64,000 nt of DNA from Halobellus ruber (GTDB lineage Archaea > Halobacteriota > Halobacteria > Halobacteriales > Haloferacaceae). The stretch covers positions 519,143-583,142 of the forward strand of contig NZ_JACKXD010000001.1 of NCBI RefSeq assembly GCF_014212355.1, read 5' to 3'. Positions 17,629 to 27,026 of this stretch are shown one piece after another (position 1 is the stretch's first letter; every line of letters begins with the position of its first letter). Below the pieces are notes generated by a model. The model worked only from the letters and a program-made list of their open reading frames with translations, was not told where the DNA came from and ran no database searches. The translations under genes and the position numbers were made by a program.

Positions 17629-17934
17629 TACTGAGCGCTGGTGTCTTCCGGCAAAAGTAACTTGTGGATGACTGGACCACGACACCGGCCTCGGACGCCG
17701 GCGCAGCCGGTCGTCCCGCCGCCGGGCGCGTAACCCCGACACTGTCGGTTGCGTCGACACGAACGGACCGGTAGCCGCCTCAAAAATAAGATATTTTATA
17801 TTTATTCGAACGTCCCGGTTGGACACGGCGATACGAAAAATAAAACACCAAAATATTCCGGATGGTCTCTCAAGTACACTCGTTTTCCGGCCCCCCGGAG
17901 ACACCGTTAATTACGTGTAATCCAACGGATAGTC
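17629..17934. other. divergent promoter region of dppDF and the MFS gene
   Basis: The segment holds no gene. The stretch at 17782-17812 is strongly AT-rich and probably carries the dppDF promoter and regulatory sites. GTTAATTA at 17906-17913 is centred 26 nt before the MFS GTG start and is its likely TATA box. Confidence 0.55.
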
Positions 17935-19236
17935 GTGTCTCACACGGGAACGAGTACCGTCGAAGCGAACAAGGATCGGAGGTTGATCGCACTCGCCGCG
18001 GTGGCGATCCACCTCTCGATCGGATCGATATACGCCTACAGCATCTACCAGATCCCGCTCCGGGAGACGCAGGGGTGGGCGACATCGCAGGTCACGCTCG
18101 CGTTCTCGATTGCGGTGTTCGTCCTCGGGATCACCGCCGCGTTCCTCGGCAGATACGTCGAGTCCTACGGGCCGCGGCTGGCAGGGTTGGCAGCGGCCGT
18201 CCTCTACGGTGCCGGGATGCTCGGCGCGGGCCTGAGCGTCCAGTTCGGAAGCCTCCCGCTTTTCGTCCTGACGTTCGGCGTCGTCGGCGGGATGGGGATC
18301 GGGCTGGGCTACATCTCGCCGATCGGAACGCTTCTCGAGTGGTTCCCGGACCGACGCGGGATGGCCACAGGGTTGGCCGTAATGGGATTCGGCGCCGGCG
18401 CGTTGCTGACCGGCCCGCTGGGGAGCTACCTCATCCGGGAGTTCGGCGTCGCGACCGCGTTCTACGGGCTCGGCGGGCTCTACTTCGTCCTGATGACGCT
18501 GGGGGCGAGCTACCTCACAAAGCCGGCCGACGGCTGGCTCCCGGAGGGTATGGACGACGAGGACGGCGCCCACGAGAAGGCCAAGAGCGCGTTACCGGGC
18601 ATCGAGGACCTCACCGCCGCGGAAGCCCGGACGTCGCTTCGGTTCTGGATGGTGTGGCTGATCATCTTCATCAACGTCTCCGCGGGCATTATGCTGCTCG
18701 CGTTCGCGTCGCCGATGCTCCAGCAGATCGGCGGCGCGACCGCCACCACGGCCGCGTTCATCACCGGGTACATCGGCATTTTCAACGGCGGCGGTCGGAT
18801 CCTCTGGTCGTCGCTGTCGGACTACGTCGGCCGCACAACCACCTACGGGGCGTTTATGCTCATCCAGATCGTGGCGTTTCTGCTGATGCCGCAACTCGCC
18901 GGCGTGTGGGTCCTCGCGGGCACGATGTTCCTCGTGATCACCTGCTACGGCGGTGGGTTCGCCTGCCTGCCGGCGTACCTCAGCGACCTCTTCGGCACGA
19001 AGGAGGTCAGCGCGATCCACGGGTACGCCCTCACCGCGTGGGGCGTCGCCGGTGTGGCGGGGCCACAGCTCGCCTCGTTCATCCTCGAAACGACCGGGGG
19101 GTACACGAGCGCCCTGTACATAATGAACGCGGCGCTCGTCGTTGGGCTCGCGACGGTCGTGGCGCTCCGGTGGCGGTTGGGAACCCTCCAGGAGGGCGGC
19201 ACCGCCGACCAGGCCGGCGCCGCGACGACCGACTGA
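17935..19236 (+). CDS. MFS transporter, OFA (oxalate/formate antiporter-like) family
   Basis: The 433-residue protein has about 12 membrane helices in two halves separated by a hydrophilic loop (KPADGWLPEGMDDEDGAHEKAK, about residues 197-218, in two parts). IGSIYAYSIYQIPLRE, ISPIGTLLEWFPDRRGMATG and NGGGRILWSSLSDYVGR are typical of the OFA family, which exchanges small carboxylates. The substrate is not visible. The GTG start at 17935 has a TATA box 26 nt upstream. The stop codon directly abuts a palindromic element. Confidence 0.88.
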   Translation: MSHTGTSTVEANKDRRLIALAAVAIHLSIGSIYAYSIYQIPLRETQGWATSQVTLAFSIAVFVLGITAAFLGRYVESYGPRLAGLAAAVLYGAGMLGAGLSVQFGSLPLFVLTFGVVGGMGIGLGYISPIGTLLEWFPDRRGMATGLAVMGFGAGALLTGPLGSYLIREFGVATAFYGLGGLYFVLMTLGASYLTKPADGWLPEGMDDEDGAHEKAKSALPGIEDLTAAEARTSLRFWMVWLIIFINVSAGIMLLAFASPMLQQIGGATATTAAFITGYIGIFNGGGRILWSSLSDYVGRTTTYGAFMLIQIVAFLLMPQLAGVWVLAGTMFLVITCYGGGFACLPAYLSDLFGTKEVSAIHGYALTAWGVAGVAGPQLASFILETTGGYTSALYIMNAALVVGLATVVALRWRLGTLQEGGTADQAGAATTD

Positions 19237-19314
19237 TACTGTCGGCTATCGTCCCGTGACGGATTCCGACACCCCGGGGTGTGGAACATCTTCACGTAGT
19301 TATAGCCAATGACG
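19237..19314 (-). repeat. 78-bp palindromic element, family 1, copy 1 (reverse orientation)
   Basis: The element begins TACTGTCGGCTAT straight after the TGA of the MFS gene and has the core CGACACCCCGGGGTG. Arm differences show that it matches the reverse complement of the copies at 46860 and 60736. It is more diverged, and the distal end has lost the ACAGTA terminus. Confidence 0.75.
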
Positions 19315-19433
19315 CCGCCAGAGCGGTTTTCCAACGCGTGGTCCTCGTCCGGGACTAAGCGAGCGACGCCGCGGACCGGGCGTCCCACCCGTCGAGAGGA
19401 ACGTTTTTCCATCGCCGCGCTCCCGACACGGGT

Positions 19434-19916
19434 ATGAACGATCGCCCCCCTTCGGAGACCCCGACGAACGTCCGGGCGCAGGCGGGATGGACCGACGTCA
19501 TCGAGGACATGGAGTCGACCGCAGCCACGTACCGGGAGCGTGGGTGGCGGACGCTGGAGCTCCACCCGGGGGATTCGGTGTTCGTCGACTCCGAGCGGCG
19601 GACGGGCATCGACGTGCTCCTCCCCGGCCCGGAGTTTTCGGAACTCGAATCGATCGTCGCCGACCACACGTTCGGAGACGTGGAGGTGTTCCGCGCCGAG
19701 CGCGGCGGCGTCGTCTACCTGCTGGCCGCCGAGCGGGACACCGACGCCGAGGCGGTCGCGTTCGTCCCCGCCTACTACCACCGGGCGTCCTCGACCGATG
19801 CGATCGAAGCCGTCCGCGAGGCCGAAGAACTCCGGCTGTTCTGCCGTCGATTGAACGACGACACCGTCGAACTCGTCCACGACGACCCCGAGCCGTTCCT
19901 CCCCGAAGCGCCGTAA
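19434..19916 (+). CDS. conserved haloarchaeal protein (DUF7529-like)
   Basis: The 160-residue acidic soluble protein has no membrane segment or metal motif. WTDVIEDMESTAATYRERGW and TLELHPGDSVFVD near the start and AVAFVPAYYHR in the middle are its most conserved-looking parts. From memory it resembles DUF7529. A T-rich stretch about 27 nt upstream suggests a leaderless transcript. No function can be assigned. Confidence 0.7.
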   Translation: MNDRPPSETPTNVRAQAGWTDVIEDMESTAATYRERGWRTLELHPGDSVFVDSERRTGIDVLLPGPEFSELESIVADHTFGDVEVFRAERGGVVYLLAAERDTDAEAVAFVPAYYHRASSTDAIEAVREAEELRLFCRRLNDDTVELVHDDPEPFLPEAP

Positions 19917-19992
19917 CCCCTCGACGGTCGGGACCGAGATAATTACAACACGATTTTCAAACAATATTTGGTCTCGGGCCCCTGAGGGACGG

Positions 19993-20002
19993 AAAATTGA
20001 TA
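19993..20002 (+). promoter_or_regulatory. putative TATA box of the aldolase gene
   Basis: AAAATTGATA is centred about 29 nt upstream of the ATG at 20027, consistent with a leaderless message. Confidence 0.45.
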
Positions 20003-20026
20003 CCCTCTCGGGGAGCACCGTGCACT

Positions 20027-20851
20027 ATGCGAGACATCGACGACTCACCCATCGTCCGGAACGGAAACTCCCTCATCCTGGCGTACGACCACGGAACGGA
20101 ACACGGCCCCGTCGACTTCGAGCCGATGCCGAAGAGCGCCGACCCGACGCACGTCTTCGAGGTCGGCCGCCACGACGCGGTCACGGCAATCGCGCTGCAG
20201 AAGGGCAACGCCGAGTACTACCGGACCTGGGAGGCCGACAACGACGTCGACGACGGGGCGCCGCTTCTGGTGAAGGTGAACGGCAACTCCAACCTCCCGA
20301 AGCGCGACGACTACTACTCGCCGAAACAGTGTTCCGTGGCGTACGCCGTCGAGGAGCTCGACGCCGACGCGATCGGGTACACGATGTATGCGGGCTCCCT
20401 CCACGAGGACCGGATGTGGACGGAGTTCCGCGAGGTCCAGGAGGCGGCCCGGAGCTACGACGTTCCCGTGGTGATGTGGAGCTACCCGCGCGGCAAGGGG
20501 ATCGAGGAGAACGACGACTACAGCGGCCAGGCGGACCCGGCGGTCGTCGCGTACGGCGGTCGGCTGGGGCTCGAGCTCGGCGCCGACGTGGTCAAATGCA
20601 AGTACCCCGGCTCCCGGGCGGGTTGGCAGCAGCTCGAGGACGCGGTCGGCGGGCTGAAGACGGTGATGAGCGGCGGGTCGAAGCGCAGCGACGAGGCCTT
20701 CCTCGAGGACGTTCACTCGACGATCGCGGCCGGCGGCAACGGGCTCGCGGTCGGGCGGAACATCTTCCAGCGCGAGGACCCCGAGCCGCTCTTGAACGAA
20801 CTCGAAACCGTGATCTTCGAGGGTCGGACGCCCCGGGAGATCCGAAGCTAA
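20027..20851 (+). CDS. class I fructose-bisphosphate aldolase (DeoC/FbaB family)
   Basis: The 274-residue TIM-barrel protein begins SLILAYDHGTEHGPVDF, the N-terminal motif of archaeal class I aldolases. ADVVKCKYPGS has the lysine that forms the Schiff base, and VMSGGSKRSDEAFL plus AGGNGLAVGRNIFQRE form the phosphate-binding C-terminal part. The family covers fructose-1,6-bisphosphate aldolase and the related ADH synthase of the archaeal aromatic pathway. No aro genes are nearby, so sugar metabolism is favoured. The ATG at 20027 fits the TATA spacing; an upstream in-frame start at 19997 does not. Confidence 0.85.
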   Translation: MRDIDDSPIVRNGNSLILAYDHGTEHGPVDFEPMPKSADPTHVFEVGRHDAVTAIALQKGNAEYYRTWEADNDVDDGAPLLVKVNGNSNLPKRDDYYSPKQCSVAYAVEELDADAIGYTMYAGSLHEDRMWTEFREVQEAARSYDVPVVMWSYPRGKGIEENDDYSGQADPAVVAYGGRLGLELGADVVKCKYPGSRAGWQQLEDAVGGLKTVMSGGSKRSDEAFLEDVHSTIAAGGNGLAVGRNIFQREDPEPLLNELETVIFEGRTPREIRS

Positions 20852-21093
20852 CCGCCGCCGGCGCCCGCGCGTCTCCCCCCGCTCCCGCGCTCCGATCCGG
20901 CGACGGAGAAACGTGCAAGTTTTGTGGGAGAAATCCGCTCGGGACGGAACCCGGATCCGTGAACCGCCCGGATGAACGGTTGGTGCGCCGGAATTTCATC
21001 CGTACGCACAACCGCGGGCGTGCGCCGCTGAGAGGCTCCCGCAATACTTGCGCGAAGGGGGTTTCACCGATCAAGCTTGTCGGGTTCAGGGCC

Positions 21094-21099
21094 TATATT
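21094..21099 (+). promoter_or_regulatory. TATA box of the NitT/TauT-type operon
   Basis: TATATT is centred about 28 nt upstream of the ATG at 21125 and gives a leaderless transcript. Confidence 0.6.
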
Positions 21100-21124
21100 G
21101 GGGAATCGGCCGTACGACTGTCCG

Positions 21125-22078
21125 ATGTCAGATCTGGACATTTCCCACGAGTACTTCACGTGGAAGCTCGTACAGGACGTCGCCGAGGAGAAAGGCTACT
21201 TCGAGGAGGAAGGCGTCGAGGCCGACCTCTCGTATTTCGCACCGGGCACACAGGACTTCGAGGGCGAGAACGCCTTCGACGCCGACTGGTGGGAGGATAT
21301 GGACGAGGACGGCGGCACCCACGGCGTCTGTGAGTGGAACGCGGTCCAGGAGGTCTCCGAGACCGACCGCGACATCGTCGGTTCCTACAGCGAGTGGGAC
21401 CGCGTGGTCTTTGTCCGCGCCGCCGACGACGCCGACACCATCGACGACCTGCGAGGTCGGCCGATGGGGATCAACAAGTACGCCACCTCCTTCTACTCGA
21501 TGCGGGAGATGCTGGAGAACGAGGGGTTCGAGGCGGACGATATCGTCCTCGAACACGTCGGCGAGGCCGAGGAGCGCTTCGAGGCGGTCAAGAACGGCGA
21601 GGTCGACTCCATCGCCGTCCTCGAACCGTTCGTCACGCTGGGCCGCTACGACGAGGAGCTGAAGGAAGTGTTCGACGGCCCGTGCCGCGCGGCCATCACG
21701 ACCCGCGAACAGCCCGAGCCGGAGAAGCTCGAAGGGTTCCTCGCGGCGCTGAACCGCGCGGTCGCCGACATCAACGACGACCTCGAGGGGTACACCGACC
21801 GCTACGTCGAGCTACTCGAAGCGGAGGCGGCCGACAAGCCCGCGTTCGACGACGTGAACTTCGAGCGGCTCCGCGAGGAGTTCGAGCTCCGGGAGTTCCT
21901 GCCCGTCCGCGCCCCCGACGAGAAGCGGATCGACGCGACCACCGACTGGATGCGCGAGAAGGGGTTCGTCCCCGACGACGCCGACATCGGGACCGCTGAG
22001 GAACTCGACAACGACGAGGTTCTCCCCGAGGAGGAGTCCGAGGCCGACGACGAGGAAGCCGAGGCGACGGCGGACTGA
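21125..22078 (+). CDS. NMT1/THI5-like solute-binding-type protein without signal peptide
   Basis: The 317-residue product has the periplasmic-binding fold of the NMT1/THI5/SsuA group: IDDLRGRPMGINKYATSFYSMREML and NGEVDSIAVLEPFV. The start MSDLDISHEYFTW has no Tat or Sec leader and no lipobox, so the protein is predicted cytosolic. The C-terminal 35 residues are almost all acidic. It is the first gene of a four-gene ABC operon that also encodes a normal exported binding protein. It may be an intracellular sensor or acceptor of the imported solute, or a metabolic enzyme; the sequence does not show which. Confidence 0.75.
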   Translation: MSDLDISHEYFTWKLVQDVAEEKGYFEEEGVEADLSYFAPGTQDFEGENAFDADWWEDMDEDGGTHGVCEWNAVQEVSETDRDIVGSYSEWDRVVFVRAADDADTIDDLRGRPMGINKYATSFYSMREMLENEGFEADDIVLEHVGEAEERFEAVKNGEVDSIAVLEPFVTLGRYDEELKEVFDGPCRAAITTREQPEPEKLEGFLAALNRAVADINDDLEGYTDRYVELLEAEAADKPAFDDVNFERLREEFELREFLPVRAPDEKRIDATTDWMREKGFVPDDADIGTAEELDNDEVLPEEESEADDEEAEATAD

Positions 22079-22081
22079 TCG

Positions 22082-22933
22082 ATGTCCCTCGAGTCCCGAA
22101 CGGCGCCCGACGACGGAACTGACCGGGCCGACACCGACGAGGCGACTCCCTCCGGGTCCCGCTCCGACGGTGACGGGATCGGCCGTCGTGCGACCGGCGC
22201 CGCGCCGATCGATGCCAGCGATCTCACGAAGCGGTACGACGAGACGCTCGTCTTCGAGGGGCTCGACCTGCACGTCGAGCCGGGGGAGGTCCTCTGTCTG
22301 CTCGGCCCCTCGGGGTGCGGCAAGACGACGCTTCTGCACCTGCTTGCGGGACTTGAGGAGCCCACCGGCGGCGACGTCGAGATCGACGGCCAGCCGGTGA
22401 CCGGTCCCGACTACCGGTGGGGCGTGGTCTTCCAGGACCCGCTCCTGTACCCGTGGCTCTCGGTCCGTGAGAACGTCGCGGTCGGCCCGCGGCTCCGCGG
22501 CGAGGACCCCGACCCCGACCGGATCGACGACCTGCTCGATCTGGTCGGGCTCGACGGCTTCGAGGACGCGGCCACGTCGGACCTCTCCGGCGGGATGGCA
22601 CAGCGGGCGTCGCTCGCGCGGACGCTCGCGAACGACCCCGAGGTGCTGTTGCTCGACGAGCCGTTCTCGGCGCTCGACCAACTCACGAAGATGGAGCTAC
22701 AGGACGAACTCCGCCGGATCGTCGACGACCTCGGCGTCACCACCGTGTTCGTCACCCACGACATCGACGAGGCGGTGTACCTCGGCGACCGGGTGGCGAT
22801 CATGGGGACGATCCCGGACGGCATCGAACACGTCGAGTCGATCGACAGCGACACCCGGTCGCGGGACGACGAGTCGTTCCTCGAAGACCGGGCGGCGACC
22901 TTCGAGCGGCTCGAACAGGTGGGGTTACAATGA
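22082..22933 (+). CDS. NitT/TauT-type ABC transporter ATPase
   Basis: The 283-residue protein has Walker A GPSGCGKTT (about 80-88), Q-loop VVFQDP, signature LSGGMAQR, Walker B VLLLDEPF and H-loop FVTHDIDEA. These match SsuB/TauB/NrtD ATPases. The N-terminus carries about 45 low-complexity acidic residues before the domain. It lies 3 nt after the upstream gene and overlaps the next gene by 4 nt, so the operon is tightly coupled. Confidence 0.92.
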   Translation: MSLESRTAPDDGTDRADTDEATPSGSRSDGDGIGRRATGAAPIDASDLTKRYDETLVFEGLDLHVEPGEVLCLLGPSGCGKTTLLHLLAGLEEPTGGDVEIDGQPVTGPDYRWGVVFQDPLLYPWLSVRENVAVGPRLRGEDPDPDRIDDLLDLVGLDGFEDAATSDLSGGMAQRASLARTLANDPEVLLLDEPFSALDQLTKMELQDELRRIVDDLGVTTVFVTHDIDEAVYLGDRVAIMGTIPDGIEHVESIDSDTRSRDDESFLEDRAATFERLEQVGLQ

Positions 22934-24303
22934 CGCCCGGTCGCGACGCACACGACACCGGCCGCGACCCGGCTGACGGCACTGACGGGCGGTCGGGAGG
23001 GCACGATCACGGCGCGAGCGGCAACAGCGTCGCTCCCGACGTGGCCGAGACGGCACGCGAACTTGTCGGCGGCGCCGGCTGGCGGGATCCCTCCGAGGCC
23101 GCCCGCACGCGCGGGCTCTCCCGACGGGAGTTCATGAAGGAGTCCGGGCTGGCGTCGCTGGCGGCGGCCGGTATCGGCGCGACGGCGGGCTGTCTCGGCG
23201 GGGGCGGCGGGAGCGGTCCGCCGACCGCCGAGATCGGCTACATCCCGATCACTGACGCGTCGCCGCTGCTTGCGGGCTACGCCAACGACCACTTCGCCGA
23301 CCACGACGTCGACGTCGCCGAGCCGACGCTGTTCCGCGGGTGGGCGGACCTCGCGGAGGCGTTCCTCGCCGGCGAGGTCAACGTCGCCCACTTCCTGATG
23401 CCGATGACGGTGTGGATGCGCTACGGCGACCAACTGAGCGGCGACGTCAACGTCGTCGCCTGGGACCACACCGACGGGTCGGCGCTGACGGTCCGCCAGG
23501 AGATCGACGAGTGGGCGGACCTCGGCGGCACCACCGTTGCAGTCCCGTTCTGGTATTCGATCCACAACGTCATCCTCCAACTGGGGCTCCGCGAGAAGGG
23601 GCTCACCCCCCGGACGGACTCCTCGGCGGGTGCGGTCGCCGACGACGAGGTCAACCTCGTCGTGATGCCGCCGCCGGATATGCCCGCGGCACTGGCGAAC
23701 GGCTCCATCACGGGCTACATCGTTGCGGAGCCGTTCAACGCGATCGGCGAACTCGAAGCCGGCGGGAAGATCCTCCGGTTCACCGGCGACATCTGGCGGC
23801 GACACGCCTGCTGTGTCGTCGTGATGAAAGAGGAGTTGGTCGAGTCACAACCGGAGTGGACGACCGACGTGATGCGGGGCCTGGTCGACGCCCAACAGTA
23901 CATCCGCGAGAACCGCTCTGAGGCGGCGCGGCTCCTCTCGGACGCCGAGAGCGGGTTGTTGCCGCAGGGGCCGGAGCCGATCGACCGCGCGCTCACCCAC
24001 TACGCCAACCACGACCCGTACCTGGAGTCGGGTGCGATCCAACACGAGGAGTGGGACGTCGAACGGATCGGCTTCTACCCGTACCCGTACCAGTCGTACA
24101 CGGAGGAGTTGGTCCGCCGGATGCGGGAGACGCGTGTCGAGGGCGAGGACGCCTTCCTCGAGGACCTCGATCCCTCGACCGTCGCCGACGACCTGGTGGC
24201 GTACGACCCCGTTCGAACAGCCCTAAAAGACGCCGGCGGGCCGCCGGCGTTCGACGTTTCGGAGGACAATGGCTACGAGAGACAAGAGACGATACGGTTC
24301 TGA
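22930..24303 (+). CDS. NitT/TauT-type ABC substrate-binding lipoprotein
   Basis: The 457-residue protein is NrtA/SsuA-like. Its Tat motif LSRREFMKESG lies at about residues 63-73, after an unusually long hydrophilic N-terminus of some 60 residues, and is followed by a lipobox-like TAGC. The mature part contains IGYIPITDASPLLAGYANDHF, AHFLMPMTVWMRYG and TGYIVAEPFNAIGELEAG, typical of CmpA/NrtA. A shorter start near the Tat motif cannot be excluded, but the ATGA overlap with the ATPase gene favours 22930. The solute could be a sulfonate, nitrate or pyrimidine precursor. Confidence 0.88.
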   Translation: MTPGRDAHDTGRDPADGTDGRSGGHDHGASGNSVAPDVAETARELVGGAGWRDPSEAARTRGLSRREFMKESGLASLAAAGIGATAGCLGGGGGSGPPTAEIGYIPITDASPLLAGYANDHFADHDVDVAEPTLFRGWADLAEAFLAGEVNVAHFLMPMTVWMRYGDQLSGDVNVVAWDHTDGSALTVRQEIDEWADLGGTTVAVPFWYSIHNVILQLGLREKGLTPRTDSSAGAVADDEVNLVVMPPPDMPAALANGSITGYIVAEPFNAIGELEAGGKILRFTGDIWRRHACCVVVMKEELVESQPEWTTDVMRGLVDAQQYIRENRSEAARLLSDAESGLLPQGPEPIDRALTHYANHDPYLESGAIQHEEWDVERIGFYPYPYQSYTEELVRRMRETRVEGEDAFLEDLDPSTVADDLVAYDPVRTALKDAGGPPAFDVSEDNGYERQETIRF

Positions 24304-25048
24304 GCTGATCGAGGAACGCGGCCGCCTGCTGCCGGCAGTCGGACTCGTCGGCGGCCTCGCCGTCTGGTGGGCAGTGACGGCGCTCGGCAGCGGCATCATC
24401 ACCAACTTCGCGCCGGCGGACGCCTTCGCCGTCCTCGCGGAGCTGCTGGTCTCGCCGGGGTTCTACGACCACGTGTTCGTCAGCATCTACCGGTTCGGGC
24501 TCGCACTCGGGCTGTGTCTGGCCGCCGGGCTCCCAATCGGCGTCCTCGTGGGCTACTTCCGAGCGGCCGACCGCGCGACGACGGTCCTGTTTCAGTTCAT
24601 GCGGATGATCTCGCCGCTTGCGTGGTTCCCGATCGCCATCATCGTCTTCGGCGTCGGGACGCAATCCGCGGTGTTCGTGATGTTTATGGCCGGGATCTGG
24701 CCGATCGTCCTGAACACCGCCCACGGGATCGCGACCATCGACGACGACTGGCTCACGGTCGGTGAGTCGCTCGGCGGCGACACCCGCGCCCTGCTCCGCC
24801 GGGTCGTCGTCCCCGCGGTGATCCCGGATATGCTCACGGGGATCCGGCTGTCGATCGGGATCCTCTGGATCATCCTGGTGCCCGCGGAGATGCTGGGGGT
24901 GAACACCGGCCTGGGCTATCTGATCCTCGACGCCCGCGACCGGTTCGCCTACGCCGAGATCCCGGCGATTATGCTCGTGATCGGCTTCATCGGTTTCTGG
25001 CTCGACCTCTCGGTCCGCCGGCTTCACGCCCGGTGGAACTGGGGGTAA
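24269..25048 (+). CDS. NitT/TauT-type ABC transporter permease
   Basis: The 259-residue integral membrane protein has about six helices. GESLGGDTRALLRRVVVPAVIP is the EAA-like loop contacting the ATPase, and LGYLILDARDRFAYAEIPA is the conserved C-terminal region of SsuC/TauC permeases. It overlaps the binding-protein gene by 35 nt, suggesting coupled translation. It ends the operon; the convergent ptsI follows after 8 nt. Confidence 0.92.
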   Translation: MATRDKRRYGSELIEERGRLLPAVGLVGGLAVWWAVTALGSGIITNFAPADAFAVLAELLVSPGFYDHVFVSIYRFGLALGLCLAAGLPIGVLVGYFRAADRATTVLFQFMRMISPLAWFPIAIIVFGVGTQSAVFVMFMAGIWPIVLNTAHGIATIDDDWLTVGESLGGDTRALLRRVVVPAVIPDMLTGIRLSIGILWIILVPAEMLGVNTGLGYLILDARDRFAYAEIPAIMLVIGFIGFWLDLSVRRLHARWNWG

Positions 25049-25056
25049 CTCGGGGA

Positions 25057-26754
25057 TCAGGGCCTGCTTTCGCGGATCGCTTCCTCGACGTCTTCGCGCG
25101 TCGCTGCCGAGAGCGCCCGCTCGGCGAGGTCCCGGGCTTCCGTGTCCCGCACCTCGGTCACGGCCCGTTTCACCCGCGGCACCGCCGCCGGCGCCGCGCT
25201 CAGTTCCCGGATCCCGAGTCCGACGAGCAACGCCGTCAACCCGGGATCACCCGCCATCTCACCACAGACGCCGACCCACGCGTCGCTCCCCTCGGCCGCC
25301 GCGACGGTCCCGTGGATCGCCCGCAGCACCGCGGGCTGACGCGGGTCGGCAAGCGCCGCGACCCGGTGGTTCCCCCGTTCGGCGGCCATCACGTACTGCG
25401 CGAGGTCGTTGGTGCCGAGGCTGAGGAAGTCGACGTGGGCGACGAGTTCCTCGGCCAGCAACGCCGCCGCCGGGGTCTCGATCATCGCGCCGAACGCCGG
25501 GATCGCGTACGCCTCGCCCGCGGCGTCGAGATCCGCCGCAACCGACGCCATCGCCTCGCGGGCCTCGATCACCTCCTCGACGGTCGCGACAAGCGGCAGC
25601 ATCACCGAGAGCTGCCCGCCCGAATCGGCCGCGGCCGCGCGCAGAAGGGCACGGAGTTGCGTCTCGAAGTGGTCGGCGTCGACCCCCAGCGACCGCCGGA
25701 TTCCGCGCTCGCCGAGGAAGGGGTTCGCTTCCGCCGGCGTACGGAGGTAGTCGACGGGCTTGTCGCCGCCGACGTCGAGGGTCCGCACCACCACCCGGCC
25801 GTCGGGGAACGCCGCAAGCGCCTCGCGGTAGGCCTCGTACTGTGTGTCCTCGTCTGGCGGTTCGGCCCGGTCGAGAAACAGGAACTCCGTGCGGAACAGC
25901 CCGATCCCGTCGGCGCCGGCGTCGACCGCGGCGTCGAGGTCGGCTGCCGCGCCGACGTTCGCCGCCACCTCGATGGGCGTCCCGTCGGCGGTCGTGACGC
26001 TTTCGGTCCGGATCTCGACCGCCTCGTCGCCCCCGGCGGCCTCGCGAGTCGCCGCGTCGGGATCGACGACGACCTCGCCGCGGCGGCCGTCGACGACGAT
26101 ATCGGCCCCCTCGTCGACGTCGCGGAGTTCCTCGCCCACGCCGACGACCGCGGGCAGCCCGAGCGACCGCGCGAAGATCGCGGCGTGGGCGGTCCGGCCG
26201 CCCGCGACGGTCGCGAAGCCGGCGACGCGGTCGGGGTCCAGGCGGGCCGTGTCGCTCGGGGTGAGCCGCTCGGCGAGCAGGACGCCGCCCGCAGGGGGGT
26301 CCGCCGGCCCCTCGCGATCCTCGCCGATCAGCTCCCGCAGCAGCCGATCGCGCACGTCGCGGAGGTCGTCGGCCCGTTCGGCCGTCCGTCGGTCCATCCC
26401 CTCGAAGCGGTCGATGAACGCCCCGAGGGTCCGATCGACCGCGTGCTCGGCCGGGAGTCCGTCCCTTACCTCCTCCTCGACGCCCTCGGCCAGTTGCGGA
26501 TCTTCGAGAAACCTGACGTGGGCGTCGAAGACGGCCGCTTCGGCGTCTTCCAGCCGCTCGGTGGCCCGCTCGCGTTCGGCGCGGACTGCCTCGCGAGCCG
26601 CCTCGCGGGCCGTCTCGAAGCGCTCGATCTCGGCATCGGGGTCGACGGCGTCGGCGGGCGGCGGGTCGCCGAGCGTCGGCGCCGACGCGTACCAGACCGC
26701 CGTTCCGGCGCCCGCAGTCCGGGTGGCGCCGACGCCGGAGAGCCGCCGCGTCAT
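25057..26754 (-). CDS. ptsI: phosphoenolpyruvate-protein phosphotransferase (PTS enzyme I)
   Basis: The 565-residue protein has the phosphohistidine loop AGGRTAHAAIFARSLG (His190), the PEP-binding barrel (GLFRTEFLFLDR, LDVGGDKPVDYL) and the catalytic cysteine in WVGVCGEMAGDP. Enzyme I transfers phosphate from PEP to HPr. It follows ptsH closely. No EIIA, EIIB, EIIC or dihydroxyacetone kinase gene lies in the window, so the downstream acceptor must be encoded elsewhere. Confidence 0.95.
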   Translation of the reverse strand: MTRRLSGVGATRTAGAGTAVWYASAPTLGDPPPADAVDPDAEIERFETAREAAREAVRAERERATERLEDAEAAVFDAHVRFLEDPQLAEGVEEEVRDGLPAEHAVDRTLGAFIDRFEGMDRRTAERADDLRDVRDRLLRELIGEDREGPADPPAGGVLLAERLTPSDTARLDPDRVAGFATVAGGRTAHAAIFARSLGLPAVVGVGEELRDVDEGADIVVDGRRGEVVVDPDAATREAAGGDEAVEIRTESVTTADGTPIEVAANVGAAADLDAAVDAGADGIGLFRTEFLFLDRAEPPDEDTQYEAYREALAAFPDGRVVVRTLDVGGDKPVDYLRTPAEANPFLGERGIRRSLGVDADHFETQLRALLRAAAADSGGQLSVMLPLVATVEEVIEAREAMASVAADLDAAGEAYAIPAFGAMIETPAAALLAEELVAHVDFLSLGTNDLAQYVMAAERGNHRVAALADPRQPAVLRAIHGTVAAAEGSDAWVGVCGEMAGDPGLTALLVGLGIRELSAAPAAVPRVKRAVTEVRDTEARDLAERALSAATREDVEEAIRESRP

Positions 26755-26756
26755 CG

Positions 26757-27026
26757 CTACAGGTCGGCTTCCGGGGTCGTGAGGATCCGCTCCAACTCAT
26801 CGAGCGTCGCCTCGGCGCCCTCGCCCTCCGCGACGACCCGGACCTCGTCGCCGCGCTCGACGCCGAGCCCCGTCACCGCGAGCATACTCGCCGCGTTCAC
26901 CGGGTCGCCGCCGACGTGACCCACCTGGACGTCCGCGTCGCTCTCGGCGGCCGTTTCGACGAACGTCGCCCCCGGCCGGGCGTGCAGCCCGTCCTCGGGA
27001 ACGACGGTCGCGGTTCGTTCGGGCAT
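26757..27026 (-). CDS. ptsH: phosphocarrier protein HPr
   Basis: The 89-residue protein has the HPr motif GLHARPGATFV with active-site His15 and the NAASMLAVTGLG segment containing Ser47, equivalent to the regulatory serine. It carries phosphate from enzyme I to EIIA or DhaM. It lies two bases upstream of ptsI. Its ATG overlaps the stop of a 25-codon ORF by one base. Confidence 0.95.
   Translation of the reverse strand: MPERTATVVPEDGLHARPGATFVETAAESDADVQVGHVGGDPVNAASMLAVTGLGVERGDEVRVVAEGEGAEATLDELERILTTPEADL

Noticed and set aside
21028-21060. TPP-riboswitch-like CTGAGAGG followed by CCCGCAATACTTGCGCGAAGG upstream of an NMT1/THI5-type gene
   Set aside because: The CCTGATC part of the THI box is missing, and the TATA box at 21094 lies downstream, so this sequence would not be in the mRNA.
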